Source: Tetracentron sinense (Eukaryota; Streptophyta; Magnoliopsida; Trochodendrales; Trochodendraceae). From it: a stretch of DNA of 64,000 nt. The notes under the pieces were generated by a model. The model had not been told where the DNA came from. It searched no databases and was given only the letters and a program-made list of their open reading frames with translations. Shown here piece after piece: positions 33,141 through 44,673 of the stretch (the stretch's first letter is position 1; every line of letters starts with the position of its first letter). The stretch lies in the NCBI GenBank assembly GCA_015143295.1, contig CM026565.1, forward strand, positions 25,738,052 to 25,802,051. The letters run 5' to 3'. The position numbers and the translations under genes were made by a program.

Positions 33141-35531
33141 GCTACAACTAAATTCCAACCCAAGTCTTATCCATTCATCTTTGTTAGATATAGTCTCATG
33201 CACAAAGGCTTCCGGTGCTATTACCCCCCATCTCGGCGAGTTTTTCTCTCTCGGCATGTTGTGTTTGATGAGTCTGTTCTTCCCTATACAGATCCTCCAT
33301 CCTCTTTGGCTTCATCCAAGGACTCCTTATCTATCACCACTTACTCAGATTTCTTAGAGTGGAATTCTTTACCACAAGAGGTTGTTGAGCAAATTTTAGG
33401 GAATCAAGACTTTATAGGGGATGGGCTACTTCTTGTCCCCGTCAATATATCTCCTAAATCGATTGGAGTTCTTGAGGGTACAACACCTATTGGTGATATT
33501 TCGGTTCCTGCTAGTGAGGGGGAAAAGCCTATTGTTGAGAGTTCAAATTCTATTGTTGAGGGGGAAAAGTCTATTGCTGCCACTCCATGTACTGATATTT
33601 TTGTTTCTTTTCCTGATGATCCTGACACTTCTTCCACTTCTATTGCAGTTGATCAGGTTTCTAATGAGTTAATTGAACAAAACACAGACACTTCTGAAGA
33701 GGCTAATACCAATCAAAAGGCCACAACTGTGTTTGATGAGACTGGGTTACAGGGCACCTTTGTTATTGATCTTGGTCTCCCAAGTGAGGGATGCCCCCCT
33801 CCTGAAGTGGTGATACCCCCTCCCCCCTCCATTGTTGGTGATCATCCTCATTACACTCGGTCTAAAGCCAAACTCAAGGCATCTTCCACACTTGCTCTCA
33901 CCGCCTCCCATGGCGTCCTTCATGAACCTCGCAACATCAAAGAAGCTATTCAGAGTCCCCACTGGATTACTGCTATGAAGGAGGAATTACAGGCCCTTGA
34001 CCTCAATGCCACTTGGACTCTTGTGCCTCGAACAATTGATATGAATGTAGTTGGTTCTCGGTGGGTGTATAAGACCAAACTCAAATCGGATGGTTCCATT
34101 GATCGATACAAAGCTCGCCTTGTTGCTAAGGGATACAACCAAAAAGAGGGTATCGATTTCGATGAAACTTTTAGTCCTGTGATCAAGCGTACTACTATTC
34201 GCATTGTCCTGTCTCTTGCTGTCATACGTAATTGGCCTATTAGACAACTTGATGTGAAAAATGCCTTTTTACATGGTTTTCTTCGTGAAACTGTTTACAT
34301 GGAACAACCACCTGCCTTTGTTAATCCTCACTTTCCTAATCATGTCTGTCATCTCCAAAAGACCATCTATGGACTTAAACAAGCCCCTCGAGCTTGGTTT
34401 GACCGTTTCAGTATGTTTTTGCTCTCTGTTGGCTTTGTGTGTAGTAAGGCTGATTCCTCTCTCTTTGTTCTTCATTGTTCTCTTGGTGTTATTCTATTGT
34501 TGCTATATGTTGATGATATTATCGTTATTAGTGATAATACATCTCTTCTATCTCGTTTGATTGTCAAATTAAGTTCTGAATTTGCAATGAAGGACCTCGG
34601 TCCTCTCCATTATTTTCTTGGCATCGAGGTACAACCCTTCTCTGGCGGTATTTTTCTCTCTCAAAATAAATATGCTCATGACATCCTGTCTCGTACTGAT
34701 ATGCTCCTTAGTAAGTATGCCAGTACTCCTCTAGCACAGAAACACAACTTACATGCTTCTTCGGAGAACTCTATAGATGGCACCAATTATAGAAGCATTG
34801 TTGGTGCTCTGCAGTACCTAACATTGACCCGACCAGACCTCTCATATGCTGTCAATCTAGTATGTCAATTTATGAATGCTCCAACTACACTTCATTATCA
34901 AGCTGTTAAAAGGATTCTTCGATATCTCAAAGGAACCAGTCACTATGGCATTCGGATTCTTTCTCAATCATCTATGAACATGTATGCCTTCTCAGATGCA
35001 GACTGGGCAGGTTGCCCTGACACAAGGAGGTCTACCACAGGCTATTGTGCTTTTCTAGGTTCCAATTGCATCTCATGGGCAGCTAAGAAACAACCTACTA
35101 TAGCCCGGTCCAGTGCAGAAGCTGAGTACCGTGCTCTAGCCTCCACTACTGCCGAGTTAACTTGGATTTCCTACATCTTGCGTGACATTGGGGTGTTCCT
35201 TGCCAAACCTCCAGTTTTATTTTGTGATAATCTTAGTGCTCTCTATTTGACAGTGAATCCTGTGTTTCATGCTTGCACAAAGCATATTGAACTTGACTAT
35301 CACTTTGTTCGTGAGAAAGTAGCCTTGGGGGCACTTGTTACTCAGTTTGTGTCTTCCTCTGGACAACTTGCAGATATTTTCACTAAAGCCTTGCCTAAGG
35401 CTTCTTTTCAAAGTTTGCGAGCCAAGCTAGGTGTGGTCTCTACACCACCCTCCAGCTTGCGGGGGAGTGATGAAGGAGACTCCAAGTCCACGCCCTCTAC
35501 TCTACAGCTGTCTCCACACATTGCAAGCTAA
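33141..35531 (+). pseudogene. copia integrase end, reverse transcriptase and RNase H
   Basis: In the same frame as the upstream part, restarting after the TGA; the first ATG is at 33198. Order: integrase end (GFRCYYPPSRRVFLSRHVVF), a spacer with tandem EGEKPIVESS-like repeats, YTRSKAK, then RT with ATWTLVPRTIDMNVVGSRW, KARLVAKGYNQ, QLDVKNAFLHG, IYGLKQAPRAWF and the catalytic YVDDII near residue 438. RNase H follows with FSDADWAGCPDTRRS near 598, ARSSAEAEYRAL near 640 and FCDNLSAL with its aspartate kept. The last 20 codons extend into the LTR and stop at 35531. Apart from the TGA the pol is intact, which fits a young insertion. Confidence 0.92.
35455..35467 (+). other. Polypurine tract
   Basis: GCTTGCGGGGGAG lies directly before the LTR start at 35468, as expected for plus-strand priming. 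It shows that the right LTR is in normal orientation for a 3' LTR. Confidence 0.8.
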
Positions 35532-35958
35532 GCAACTAATTGGTATCTTGTGGGAATAGTAAGATTGTAGGAGGATATCGTATCCCAAGAGGCAACACAT
35601 GCGTTCACTAGTTTGAGAGCTTGAGAAAGTTTCCTATTCTATGTTAAGAAAGTTTCCTATTTTGTATTAAGAAAGTCTCCTACTCTATTGTATAGGAAAT
35701 TTTCCTATTTTGTATTAAGAAAGTCTCCTAGTCTATTTTATGGGAAAGTTCCCTAGTCTATGTTAAGGAAATTTCCTAGTCTATTGGAAAGTTTCCTATT
35801 CTATGATAAAGAAATTTCCTAGTCTATTGTAATCCTTTCATATATATACAAAAGGAGTAGGGTGGTGTAATTCACGTTTTGAATAGTGAACGCCTACCCT
35901 CTTTCAAGAGCAACTCACGTTTTCTCTTCTCTCTTCATTTTCTTCTTATTTTTCTACA
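35468..35958 (+). repeat. Right LTR (491 bp) of the inverted-arm copia element
   Basis: TGATGAAGGAGACTCC to CTTATTTTTCTACA. The middle (about 35625-35830) is made of about eight degenerate copies of a 22-26 bp unit with AAGTTTCCTATTCTAT. It is followed at once by a primer site, which is abnormal for a 3' LTR. Confidence 0.92.
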
Positions 35959-36098
35959 TGGTATCAGAGCTTAGCTCTCTTGATACGATATCCTCCTACA
36001 ATCTTACTATTCCCACAAGATACCAATTAGTTGCTTAGCTTGCAATGTGTGGAGACAGCTGTAGAGTAGAGGGCGTGGACTTGGAGTCTCCTTCATCA
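35959..36098 (+). repeat. Primer site after the 3' LTR plus inverted 117-bp LTR start
   Basis: TGGTATCAGAGCTTAGCTC at 35959 has the 12-base core complementary to initiator tRNA-Met, where a 3' LTR should border host DNA. At 35982-36098 the sequence is the reverse complement of the first 117 bp of the LTR, ending CCTTCATCA at the AGGTC duplication. The short joint AGAGCTTAGCTCT is itself an inverted repeat. Confidence 0.9.
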
Positions 36099-36168
36099 AG
36101 GTCTTTCAAAAGTTATAAATTACTTATAATACCCTTCTTTTTAAGGAATTATAGGATTATAAATGTCT

Positions 36169-36307
36169 TAGTGGTCTATACCACCTTCACTCATTGTGTG
36201 AACACCCCATATATATAAATATATATTCACAAGCATATAGGTCTATACCACCTTCATTCATTGTGTGAACGCCCCATATATATAAATATATATTCACAAA
36301 CATTTAG
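36169..36307. repeat. Tandem duplication of about 72 bp
   Basis: Two direct copies of GTCTATACCACCTTCA...ATATATATTCACAA. It duplicates the right end of the Mutator-like MITE and its flank. Seen only in unit 2. Confidence 0.8.
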
Positions 36308-36313
36308 GGTTAC

Positions 36314-36718
36314 GTTCTAGTGGGCAGTGCTCACTGGAACCTCTGGTGAGCCTCCCTTAAAAACTCGGCACTTGGCTTGTTATTTTCAATTCTAACCATT
36401 GGATGTCAAGGTGTGCCCTTGTGAGACACGGGGTAAAAAATTTCCCTACCAGATGTTCCTAAAACATCCGATTTAAGATCAGAAAATAAGATATTTATAT
36501 AACCTAAGTAGGGTCTAGTGACCTTACGGGGTTAACAATGGCTAACTATGGTTAAATTAGATGGTTTAAAAATGCCCGACCAGACTGAATTTTTACCACG
36601 CGTCTCCAAAGGGACCCACCTTAACATCCAATGGTTAGTTTCTAAAAAAACATGCCCTGTGTCAAGTTTCTAGAGAGGGCACTCATTAGAACCTCTAGTG
36701 AGCGCTGCCTGCTGGAAC
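36314..36718. mobile_element. MITE-like element with imperfect inverted ends
   Basis: Left GTTCTAGTGGGCAGTGCTCA and right TGAGCGCTGCCTGCTGGAAC form an imperfect inverted repeat that continues inward to CTAACCATTGGATGT on both sides, about 115 bp. No open frame. Missing from units 1 and 3, whose sequence skips from the Mutator-like left end to the TATC microsatellite. No clear target duplication, so no superfamily is given. Confidence 0.6.
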
Positions 36719-36721
36719 TCT

Positions 36722-36766
36722 TCTATCTATCTACCTACCTACATATCTATCTATCTATCTAAGTTA
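36722..36766. repeat. TATC/TACC microsatellite
   Basis: Repeats of CTAT and CTAC. Counterparts are at about 8855-8872 and 62491-62512 with fewer units. Confidence 0.85.
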
Positions 36767-38335
36767 TCCTTCTTCTACCTACAACTTAAATCCTACAATA
36801 TATTTTCCCTTCTCCTTCTTCAAAAATTCCACTTCTAATACTCCAAATGCAATTGCCAATGGTAAGCGATGGCTGATAATGGTGCTGCAATAGATGACAG
36901 AGAGGATGATGATTGCAACAAAAGAAAATGATGGAGGATGAAGACATTAGTCTGATCAATTCTTTCTCTTTTCCTTCTACCACTATCTCTCTCCTTATAA
37001 TCTCTATCATTGTCTCTCCTCATAGTTATATCAAAAGCCCAACTCATTGATTGGCTAGTCAAATTCTTCTCCTTTTCATTCTTTGAAAGACCCTGACCCC
37101 TTTTTTTCAACAACATGAAAAAATGAACTCCAAAATTTGATTTGTAATTTAAAAAACCATAAATGGCTTTTTTTTTTCTTAACTCTTTTATTAGTTTTAA
37201 ATGGTCAAAATGGTTGGAGAAGATCGAACAATAGTACATCTGTATTTTGAGTGGTCTTTTACTTGGGAAATTTTTCACGTGTTTGAAATCCATAGAGCAT
37301 GAAGGGTGACGGTGCAACCTTCCAGTGAAGTCCAGGTTTAAAAACATTACATTCACTATCATCACCATAGATAATGCTACACTACTGGGAGATCAGCCAC
37401 TTATCGATCTTGTGTCGAACATTTATAACCTTAAATGCACAAAATGACCCCAAATGTTCATTAATAGTTCTCAAAACCTTTTGTGATCCACAGGGATTCT
37501 CTTGCTTTTGTATAGATGAAACAACATCCTAGCTAATTTGTGGAAACCATTGAATGCTTTCTGTGTATATTACCTATGGCTTGTAGAGGATCACCTATGG
37601 CTTGTTGTTTATGGGTAACGATAGACTTGAGGTAGTTAAAGGAGAGGACCCCATTAGCGGAAGACCATAGTTCGAAATTGACCCCATTTACTATAAATTG
37701 AAAAAAAAATTACAGTTCGAAAAACAGACACAACAACCAATCTTAACAGAACATGAACAGGAGATGATACTGATATATACGAACCTTTCCATCATGGCAA
37801 ATGACAAATGAGTTTCTACTTCCGGCGACAATGGAATGAACTTTCTCAGACACGAGAGCCTTAACAGAGCGAACCCATTTTTTCTCTTCATTTTTGTCAA
37901 TGCCTAGTTGGCATCTTTTCCTGAACCTTCTCTCATTCTCTATTACATGGGATTAGATGTGGAATTTCCCCTACTTGAGTTAGGATTCGGAGCGGCTGTG
38001 ACAATGTTGCTAGCATCGGAGAAATGGGGATGTTGCCGGAGGAACCAAGGGTCAAGAGGGAAATTTAAAGGGAAAATCCAGAAATGGTGGGAAAGGTATA
38101 AGAAAGAAAGAAAGAAGGAGAAAGAAAGAGATAGAAATGAGAGGGTTTCGAGTAAGGGCATGGTGAGAAAGAAAAGAAACGACGGTCATGGACCGTTGTT
38201 GTTTATGACAGTAGTTTACCACCATTTAGAACCACCATTTTAGGCATTAGGCCTTCAATATATAATTTAACGATGGCTAACTGTCGTTTTTAGCGCAAAA
38301 TTAACGTAGTGTTTTTTTGGCTTTTTCAGGTAGTG
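36767..38335. other. Unit 2 copy of the region with the CACTA terminus
   Basis: Colinear with 8870-10526. It lacks the 75-bp stretch around TCATCGGACGATCGAATC that units 1 and 3 share. It ends in the CACTA terminus TTTTTCAGGTAGTG at 38335. No gene recognised. Confidence 0.6.
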
Positions 38336-39248
38336 AAAGCTACCAAGATTATGAGAGGGAGCAACATATGTAGAGACCACCCATTAATTGGGGACAATCT
38401 ATTACTAGGGCCAAGGAAGGAGATGGATAAAGTCAGCATATATGCTACAACAAGGTAAGTTCATATTTTGAAGATAATTTTGGATTAAGGATTCAATTAG
38501 ACTTGGCAAACATGAGAAATACCTCTCTCTTAATTTTGAAGATAACAAACTATGGAACAAATCAAGCTTAGAAAAAATATCATTTCTCCTACATCCAAAT
38601 AACAAGCAAGGATACATTCATAATATCTCACTTTAGATTCTTCCTATGATATGTATTTGTAGCTATTGAATTACAGTGTCTATTCTTGCCACCCTTCTTC
38701 CGAATACTGAATGGTTAAGGTTGAGTTTTCAAATTTAATTTGGTCATTTAGTGGCAAGGAAAGGTCCCTAGACTCAACGATCTCTTTGTATAAGATAAAG
38801 TTTATATGAACTTTTCCTGAGCCTTGAACTTATAAACAATATAGCAACCATGTGACAATGGTGTGTCTAGGGTCTTGGAACATGGTTTTGGGACCAAATG
38901 AAATTGAACAAAATGATCTTTAAAATAGTCACTCAAATGGCATTGAATCTATGATTTAGAGAAACGATACTGTCTGGCAAGGGAATAAAAATCACCTCAT
39001 TTTCGGATATAATAGGACACTGAACAACATCTTGAAGGTGAATCCAAATTTCTTGAATTTCAAAAGACTTCCCTAGAAGAAAATTTGTCAATGACCTTTA
39101 TTGAGAAGGAGCTACCTCTATCACATTTTGATTCACATGTGCGAATGTTAAATGTGCACATTTTGATTCGCAATAGTCTTTCCCACTATCATTCTTCAAT
39201 TGTAAGGTTAAATCTGCTACACAATATTTCAAATCCCATGGTATTGAC
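38336..39248. other. Non-coding unit sequence, no gene seen
   Basis: Colinear with 10527-11551, but with one copy of the 84-bp repeat instead of two. Confidence 0.5.
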
Positions 39249-39811
39249 TAGGGGTGGTTATTGAAAAAAATGTTCGTGAACTACTCGTGCTCGGCTCGTT
39301 AAAAGCTTGAGTATAGTTTGTTTATTTAGTAAACGAGCCGAGCTTGAACAACGTTTTTGAACTCATTTAGTAAACGAGCTGAGCTTGAACACACCCCTGC
39401 TCTGCTCGATAAAAGCTTGGTTCGATTATATATACATATTAACCTACTAAAATATTTACAATATACTTAGTTCATTTAATTATTAAAATTAAGAATATGT
39501 ATTATATACTAGTAAAGATTTATAGTATATAATGTATTTTATATGATAAGAATACCATTTATATAATTGCATTCTTATACTAAAATTTTAGTTAACACCG
39601 TGATTTCTTTGCCTAGGATAATAAAGTGAATTTTTTACCTAATATAAATAGCTATATCCAACAAAACAAGCTTGTGAACTACTCGAGCTAGGATTGAGTT
39701 CGGCTAGAAAAGCTCGAGCTCGTTATTTAATAAACGAGTCATGCACGTTTAATAAACGAACAAGCTTGAACACTCCACTATTCGGCTCTGCTCGGCTCTA
39801 TATCACCCCTA
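39249..39811. mobile_element. hAT-like MITE, unit 2 copy
   Basis: TAGGGGTGGTTATTG to TATATCACCCCTA, flanked by GTATTGAC at 39241-39248 and 39812-39819. It is better preserved than the unit 1 copy and defines the TAGGGGTG inverted ends. Confidence 0.85.
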
Positions 39812-39820
39812 GTATTGACC

Positions 39821-39989
39821 TTTTTTTTTTTTGGTAAACTCAATCATACCACAAGGCAATGACTGAAGGCAAAGACAAGGGAATACTCACACCACCCAAG
39901 CAAACACACACACACACACCACACACATGCAGCCCATGTAAGCTTCACCCTAGAGCTCCTCAAAACGGGTACCAACCGTTTGAGGCGCC
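39821..39989 (-). mobile_element. SINE-like insertion, minus strand
   Basis: Absent from unit 1, where GTATTGACCTAACC is continuous. The insert starts on the plus strand with a T tract (a poly(A) tail on the minus strand), and AGTATTGA is repeated on the far side (39990-39997). Size of about 170 bp, a tail and a target duplication fit a SINE or other short retroposon. It contains a CA microsatellite (39903-39930). I cannot identify the pol III boxes with confidence. Confidence 0.5.
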
Positions 39990-39999
39990 AGTATTGAGC

Positions 40000-41990
40000 T
40001 AACCAACTTATAAACAGAAACAAAATTTGATGTATATTTAAAACCAAGAAGTTATATGTTGCTGGTATTCTACACCATGACAGCAATTTAGAAGAACCAA
40101 AGGCAATAAAATGGTAGTAGAACTGATATAATGGTTGTAGTATTGCAAACCGCATCAATAAAGTAAAAGAATTGAAAGAATATAAGTATAGTTACCTGAA
40201 TAAGTAATGTGTCAGTTCATGCATTTCCAATTTAACCTTCAACTCATATTATAGCCCCAACTCAATAATACCAGTGTTAATCTTGCACACTTATAGATTG
40301 TCCCAAGCCTACAATGGTTATCTTCGTCTTCTTTCTCCTTCTATCTCTTCTGGCTTCATTCTACAACAACAACAAGGATACGCCCAGCGTTAATCTTTCC
40401 ATCTTTGTTTGGACAGTAAAGGAAATTCCTAAACTTTGGAGATAAAGTTGTTCTCCACAATATTTATAGATGCATTGATTTTTTACTGTTGCTATTAGCT
40501 TATCATATGGAGAAGGATTTATGTCCCCTCTAATTAGGTGCAACAAAGTGGCCCAAAGGAGGGTCACATGTCTAGTGCGGTTGAGAGTGTACAAGATGGC
40601 CCGTAAGAATTGGCGATGAAAGGTTCCCACATGCCCTAAAAGGATCTGGATTCGTGCAGTGTCTTGGCTAGGGTCCATGCCAAACACCCAACCCCTTGGA
40701 TGGAGAAACAACAAGAATGATATATAGGAAAGAATATACATTTCTATACTAAAATATGTAAATGCTAAATCATCAAATGGGGAAACGAGAATGCCTTCTG
40801 AAATCAAAGTCAATGGGTTTCACAAGTGATTATAGCAAGAAAATAGAAAGGAGCATGCAGTAAGAAAACCATAGATTGTTGGGATTTTCCAAGTGATTAT
40901 AACAAGGTAACGCTAAGGAGCTTCTTTGAAATAATGCAATAAGAAAATGCTGGTGATTTTCCCTAACACTTCACAAAAAGAAAAAAGAGTATTTAGAACA
41001 AATCAACCAATGCCGCACCTTCACAAAGAAAGAAAAAAAAAAAAACAAGCTAACTCCATAAAATACAGAACCCCAGAAGCTTAAATGTGTAATAATATCT
41101 GCAAATTGAAGTAACTTCTAGCCTGTCCAAAGGGTTTTTCTTCTGTAAAAGCTTGTTTCATAATAGAAGGCCAGTGAAGATTCCTTCCAGAATATCATGG
41201 CCATCTGATCAGTATCTGACCACAAACACCGAAATAATGGAAGCAAAAAAAAAATGTAGAAATTTTCTATATTTACTTATGTCCATCAAAAACCCAATTA
41301 GAAAAAGGGTCTACTCCTCCTGAACCCTTTTCATAATCATGCAAAAAAAAAAAAAAGGCATTTATTAGCAAAAAACACTACTAAATCGTTAGAAACTATT
41401 TTTGAAAAAAAAAAAAGATGTCCGATTCCGGTGGCCGGAAGCTGACAGAAAGAGAAGTGAGCACGCACCGGCAACTGCATACTCTTATATCATTGCCTCG
41501 TGTGTGCTCACTCTCTTCTGTCAGTCTATCAGAAAATTTCACCCAAAAAACATTCCCAGAATGGAAATATATATAAAAAAATATTTAAAAAATCTGAAAC
41601 CACAGACAACCCCAATAAAGACACCCACCACGATTCAGAGTCTTTTAGGGTTTATGGAACCCAACAAAAGGAAAGCCACGAACTACTTATCCCTTCATGC
41701 ATTAAAGTACTCGATGAATCCAGCTGCCAGCACTGCCGGGAGAGGGGGGGTTCAAGGAGTGAGTGGTGGTAGTGGTAGGTGAGATTTTCTGACCGTTGGT
41801 TTAATTAATGGTGGACCAGTTGTTGTTTATAGTAAGTTGTGCATGTGCGACTGCATCAAATAGGGAAACAGGATAAAGAGCCACCTTTTTAGCATGGAAA
41901 ATGATTAAATTACAGTCACACCCTAAGTTTCAAAAAAAAAAAAAAATTAGAATTAAAAATAAATAAATAAATAAATATATATATATATAT
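40000..41990. other. Non-coding unit sequence ending in an AT microsatellite
   Basis: Colinear with 12110-14046. The minus-strand 150-codon frame at 40361-40813 is the longer version of the one in unit 1 and has no recognisable domain. Confidence 0.5.
41654..41782 (+). CDS. Conserved small ORF of 42 codons, paralogue of 13655-13783
   Basis: Starts MEPNKRKATNYLSLHAL and ends GVSGGSGR, the same length as the unit 1 frame. An upstream in-frame extension exists (from 41402) but begins in a poly(A)-derived lysine run and is not shared with unit 1, so the shorter start is preferred. Function unknown; it may be a chance frame. Confidence 0.3.
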   Translation: MEPNKRKATNYLSLHALKYSMNPAASTAGRGGVQGVSGGSGR

Positions 41991-42255
41991 TGAAAGGATT
42001 TGAGAATCCTTGGATAGTATTGCTAGAGATTGAAAAGCCATAGCTTGTAACGTGCACAGCTGAAGCAGCTCTCTTGAATTAGAAGCTTATTCACTTTGGT
42101 ACTAATTTATAAACTTCCAGTATGTAGCAATTACAATATGTGAATTTTAGAAAGAAATATACGCCGTTCCTTAATCACAGCCAAGCCGTATGGGTTTCTC
42201 TATTCTTGAGGTATCAAATCCCTTGAGATCTTCCAAAAACTTGATTGAAGGAGAA

Positions 42256-42591
42256 TTAGTAACCTTCCGTATGTGTTGAGTGACGGGAAAGACTTTTGGT
42301 GAAGATGTCAGCAACTTGGAGATCAGAAGGAACAAATTGGATGTGAAAATGATTTGATGCAACCTTCTCCCGAATGAAGTGGTAGTCGAGCTCTATATGC
42401 TTGGAACGAGCATGGAAGATCGGATTGGAGCTCATATAAATCCCACTTTGATTCTCACAAGCACGAAAGATGAAAGTGACCCAAGTGATTTCGACAGCAG
42501 CATGTGCAAGAGCTTGATACTCTGCTTCAGCACTAGAACAAGACATAGTAGCTTGCTTTTTGGCACTCCAAGAAATGAGATTGCGTCCCAA
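42256..42591 (-). pseudogene. copia RNase H remnant
   Basis: SWSAKKQATMSCSSAEAEYQ and ADIFTKSLSRHS are recognised. The CDNQS site is lost: FRACENQSGIYM shows an in-frame deletion of about 13 codons relative to unit 1. The N-terminal DADW part is in another frame because of a frameshift near 42800. Confidence 0.8.
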
Positions 42592-42796
42592 GAAAAGAGC
42601 AAAACCAGAAGTGGAATGACGTGTGTCAGGACAACCAGCCCAATCAGCATCAGAGTAACCCGTAAGCGTGAGGTGAGAGTTGGCATAGAACTGAATGCCA
42701 TGATGGAGGGTAGCCTTAACATATCATAGAATACGCTTAATTCCTTGATAATGGTCTGTTGTGGGCACGTGCATCAATTGGCACACGGAATTGACA

Positions 42797-43669
42797 CTAA
42801 ATGACTTCTGGTCTGGTTAAAGTAAGGTACTGAAGGGCACCAACTATACTGCGATACTGAGTGACATCAGAAAAGGTAGTGCCTTCTTTTGTGAGTTTGT
42901 GACTAGTGACCATCGGAGTGGATAGCGGTTCAACTCCACCCATTTGTACTCGTTGAAGAAGCTCAGTGGCATACTTGCATTGAGATAAGAACAAGCCTTG
43001 TGTTGTAGATACCACTTCAATACCAAGAAAGTAGTGCAGCAGCCCTAAATATTTCATAGCGACCTCACAACTAAGTTGCTGAATGAAGGATTGAAGAAGC
43101 GAGGAGTTGTTGCTGGTGAGAATGATGTCATCAACGTACACAAGTAAGATCATGGTGCCACTAGAGTTGTGAAGACTGAACATGGAGGAATCAACATGAC
43201 TATGGATGAAGCCAACGTCAAGAAGAAAGATGCTAAACCGTTCAAACCAAGCACGTGGTGCTTGTTTTAAGCCATACAAGGCCTTGTTGAGGTGAAACAC
43301 ATGGTGGGGATGAGAGGCATCGGAGTAGCCGGGAGGTTGATCCATAGACACTTCTTCTTGCAAACACCCATGCAGGAAGGCATTTTTGACATCGAGTTGT
43401 CGTATTTCCCACCGATGTATGGTTGCTAAGGAGAGGACCAACCGAATAGTACCAGGTTTGACAACAAGACTTTAAGTTTCATCATAGTGGAGACCGTGCA
43501 TCTGAGAGTAGCCCTTGGCCAAAAGTCGAGCCTTGTATCTTTCCATCGTGCCATCAGCCTTAAGTTTGGTTTTGTAGATCCAATGACAACCAATAATATT
43601 CATGCTAGGAAAACGAGTAGTGAGAGTCCAAGTCCGATTCTGATGAAGAGTTACCTTCTCTTCATCCAT
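42797..43669 (-). pseudogene. copia reverse transcriptase remnant
   Basis: WIYKTKLKADGTMERYKARL, QLDVKNAFLHG, LYGLKQAPRAWF and YVDDIIL are present. An in-frame stop replaces the F of DETFSPV (after HYDET, 43472-43474). Unlike the unit 1 copy, it keeps the LFLSQCKYATELL segment, so that unit 1 lesion came after the duplication. It ends in a frameshift after LTRPEV. Confidence 0.85.
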
Positions 43670-44278
43670 TGTAGCAAGCCATTGGGGATATTTTGCAGTG
43701 GATTTAAAACCACGGGGTTCCTTGGTATAAATAAGTGCCTCAAGAAAATGAAGATGAGCCTGTGGGAGAGAGCTGGAAGTGTGTGGCGGAAGTGGATGCT
43801 TGGTAGTAGCCTTGTCCTTGGATCATGTGATCATAGGATGAGATTTAGGGGGATCAATAGGTAACTCAATAATAATCTGTCCACTAGGGATGTCAAGAGC
43901 ACTTGTAGTAGAACTTGACTGGGCAAGAGAGTTCCCCTGAGCATTGGGATTGACCTCGGTGAAGAAAGAAGAAACTAACTCACAGGTTTTTCTCTAGAGA
44001 TCAGAATGCTCTGATACCATGAAAGGATTTGAGAGTCCTTGGATAGTATTGCTAGAGATTGAAAAGCCAAAGCTTGTAACGTGCACAACTGAAGCTCTCT
44101 TGAATGAGAAGCTTATTCACTTTGGTACTAATTTATAAACCTCCAGTATGTAGCAATTGCAGCAATTACAATATGTGACCACCCATAAGGAATCGAGATT
44201 AAGCTAGATAATAAATGGTGAAGAAAGAAGAAACTGACTCACAGGTTTTTCTCCAGAGATCGGAATGCTCTGATACCA

Positions 44279-44673
44279 TGAAAGGATTTGAGAGTCCTTG
44301 GATAGAATTGCTAGAGATTGAAAAGCCAGAGCTTGTAACGTGCACAACTAAAGAAGCTCTCTTGAATGAGAAGCTTATTCACTTTGGTATTAATTCATAA
44401 ACCTCCAGTATGTAGCAATTACAATATGTGAGTTTTAGAAAGAAATATACACAGTTCCTTAATCACAACCAGCCGTGTGGGTTTCTATTCTTGAGGTATC
44501 AAATCCCTTGAGATCTTCCAAAAACTTGATTGAAGGAGAATTAGTAACCTTCCTTATGCGTTGAGTACCATGGATATCTCTAGAATTAGTTGTATCTTTA
44601 ATCAAGGAAACGTCCTCCTTGAGTGGGGCAACTGTAATAGCCACTGACATGGATGGTAGTGGAGGACTATCTT

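Larger units (their letters stand above)
30679..36098 (+). mobile_element. Ty1/copia element with inverted left LTR and 631-bp inverted arms
   Basis: AGGTC flanks the insert on both sides (30674-30678 and 36099-36103), so 30679-36098 arrived as one 5.4-kb unit. The right arm (35468-36098) is a 491-bp LTR, a 23-bp primer-site segment and an inverted copy of the first 117 bp of the LTR. The left arm (30679-31309) is the exact reverse arrangement. Both outer ends are TGATGAAGG/CCTTCATCA, the U3 start of the LTR. The arms differ at only about four positions by eye. Between them is a forward gag-pol with the N-terminal half of gag missing and one internal stop. Such a plan is not that of a normal LTR retrotransposon. 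Confidence 0.9.
30203..36208. mobile_element. Mutator-like MITE, split by the copia insertion
   Basis: Left inverted repeat GGGGATAGCTACAG...GTGCGTGAAGGTGGTA starts at 30203. The right inverted repeat ends at 36208 in GTGTGAACACCCC, and the two are alignable for about 110 bp including CTATAATTCCTTAAAAA. ATATATATA flanks both ends, possibly a 9-bp target duplication as in Mutator-like elements, though an AT-rich site could do this by chance. Without the copia insertion it would be about 580 bp. It contains CT- and GA-rich stretches (30480-30620). Confidence 0.6.

Noticed and set aside
40361..40813. 150-codon minus-strand frame, also at 12496-12867
   Set aside because: Kept in both units only because the duplication is young; the lengths differ through a changed stop and frame, and no domain or codon signal is recognised.
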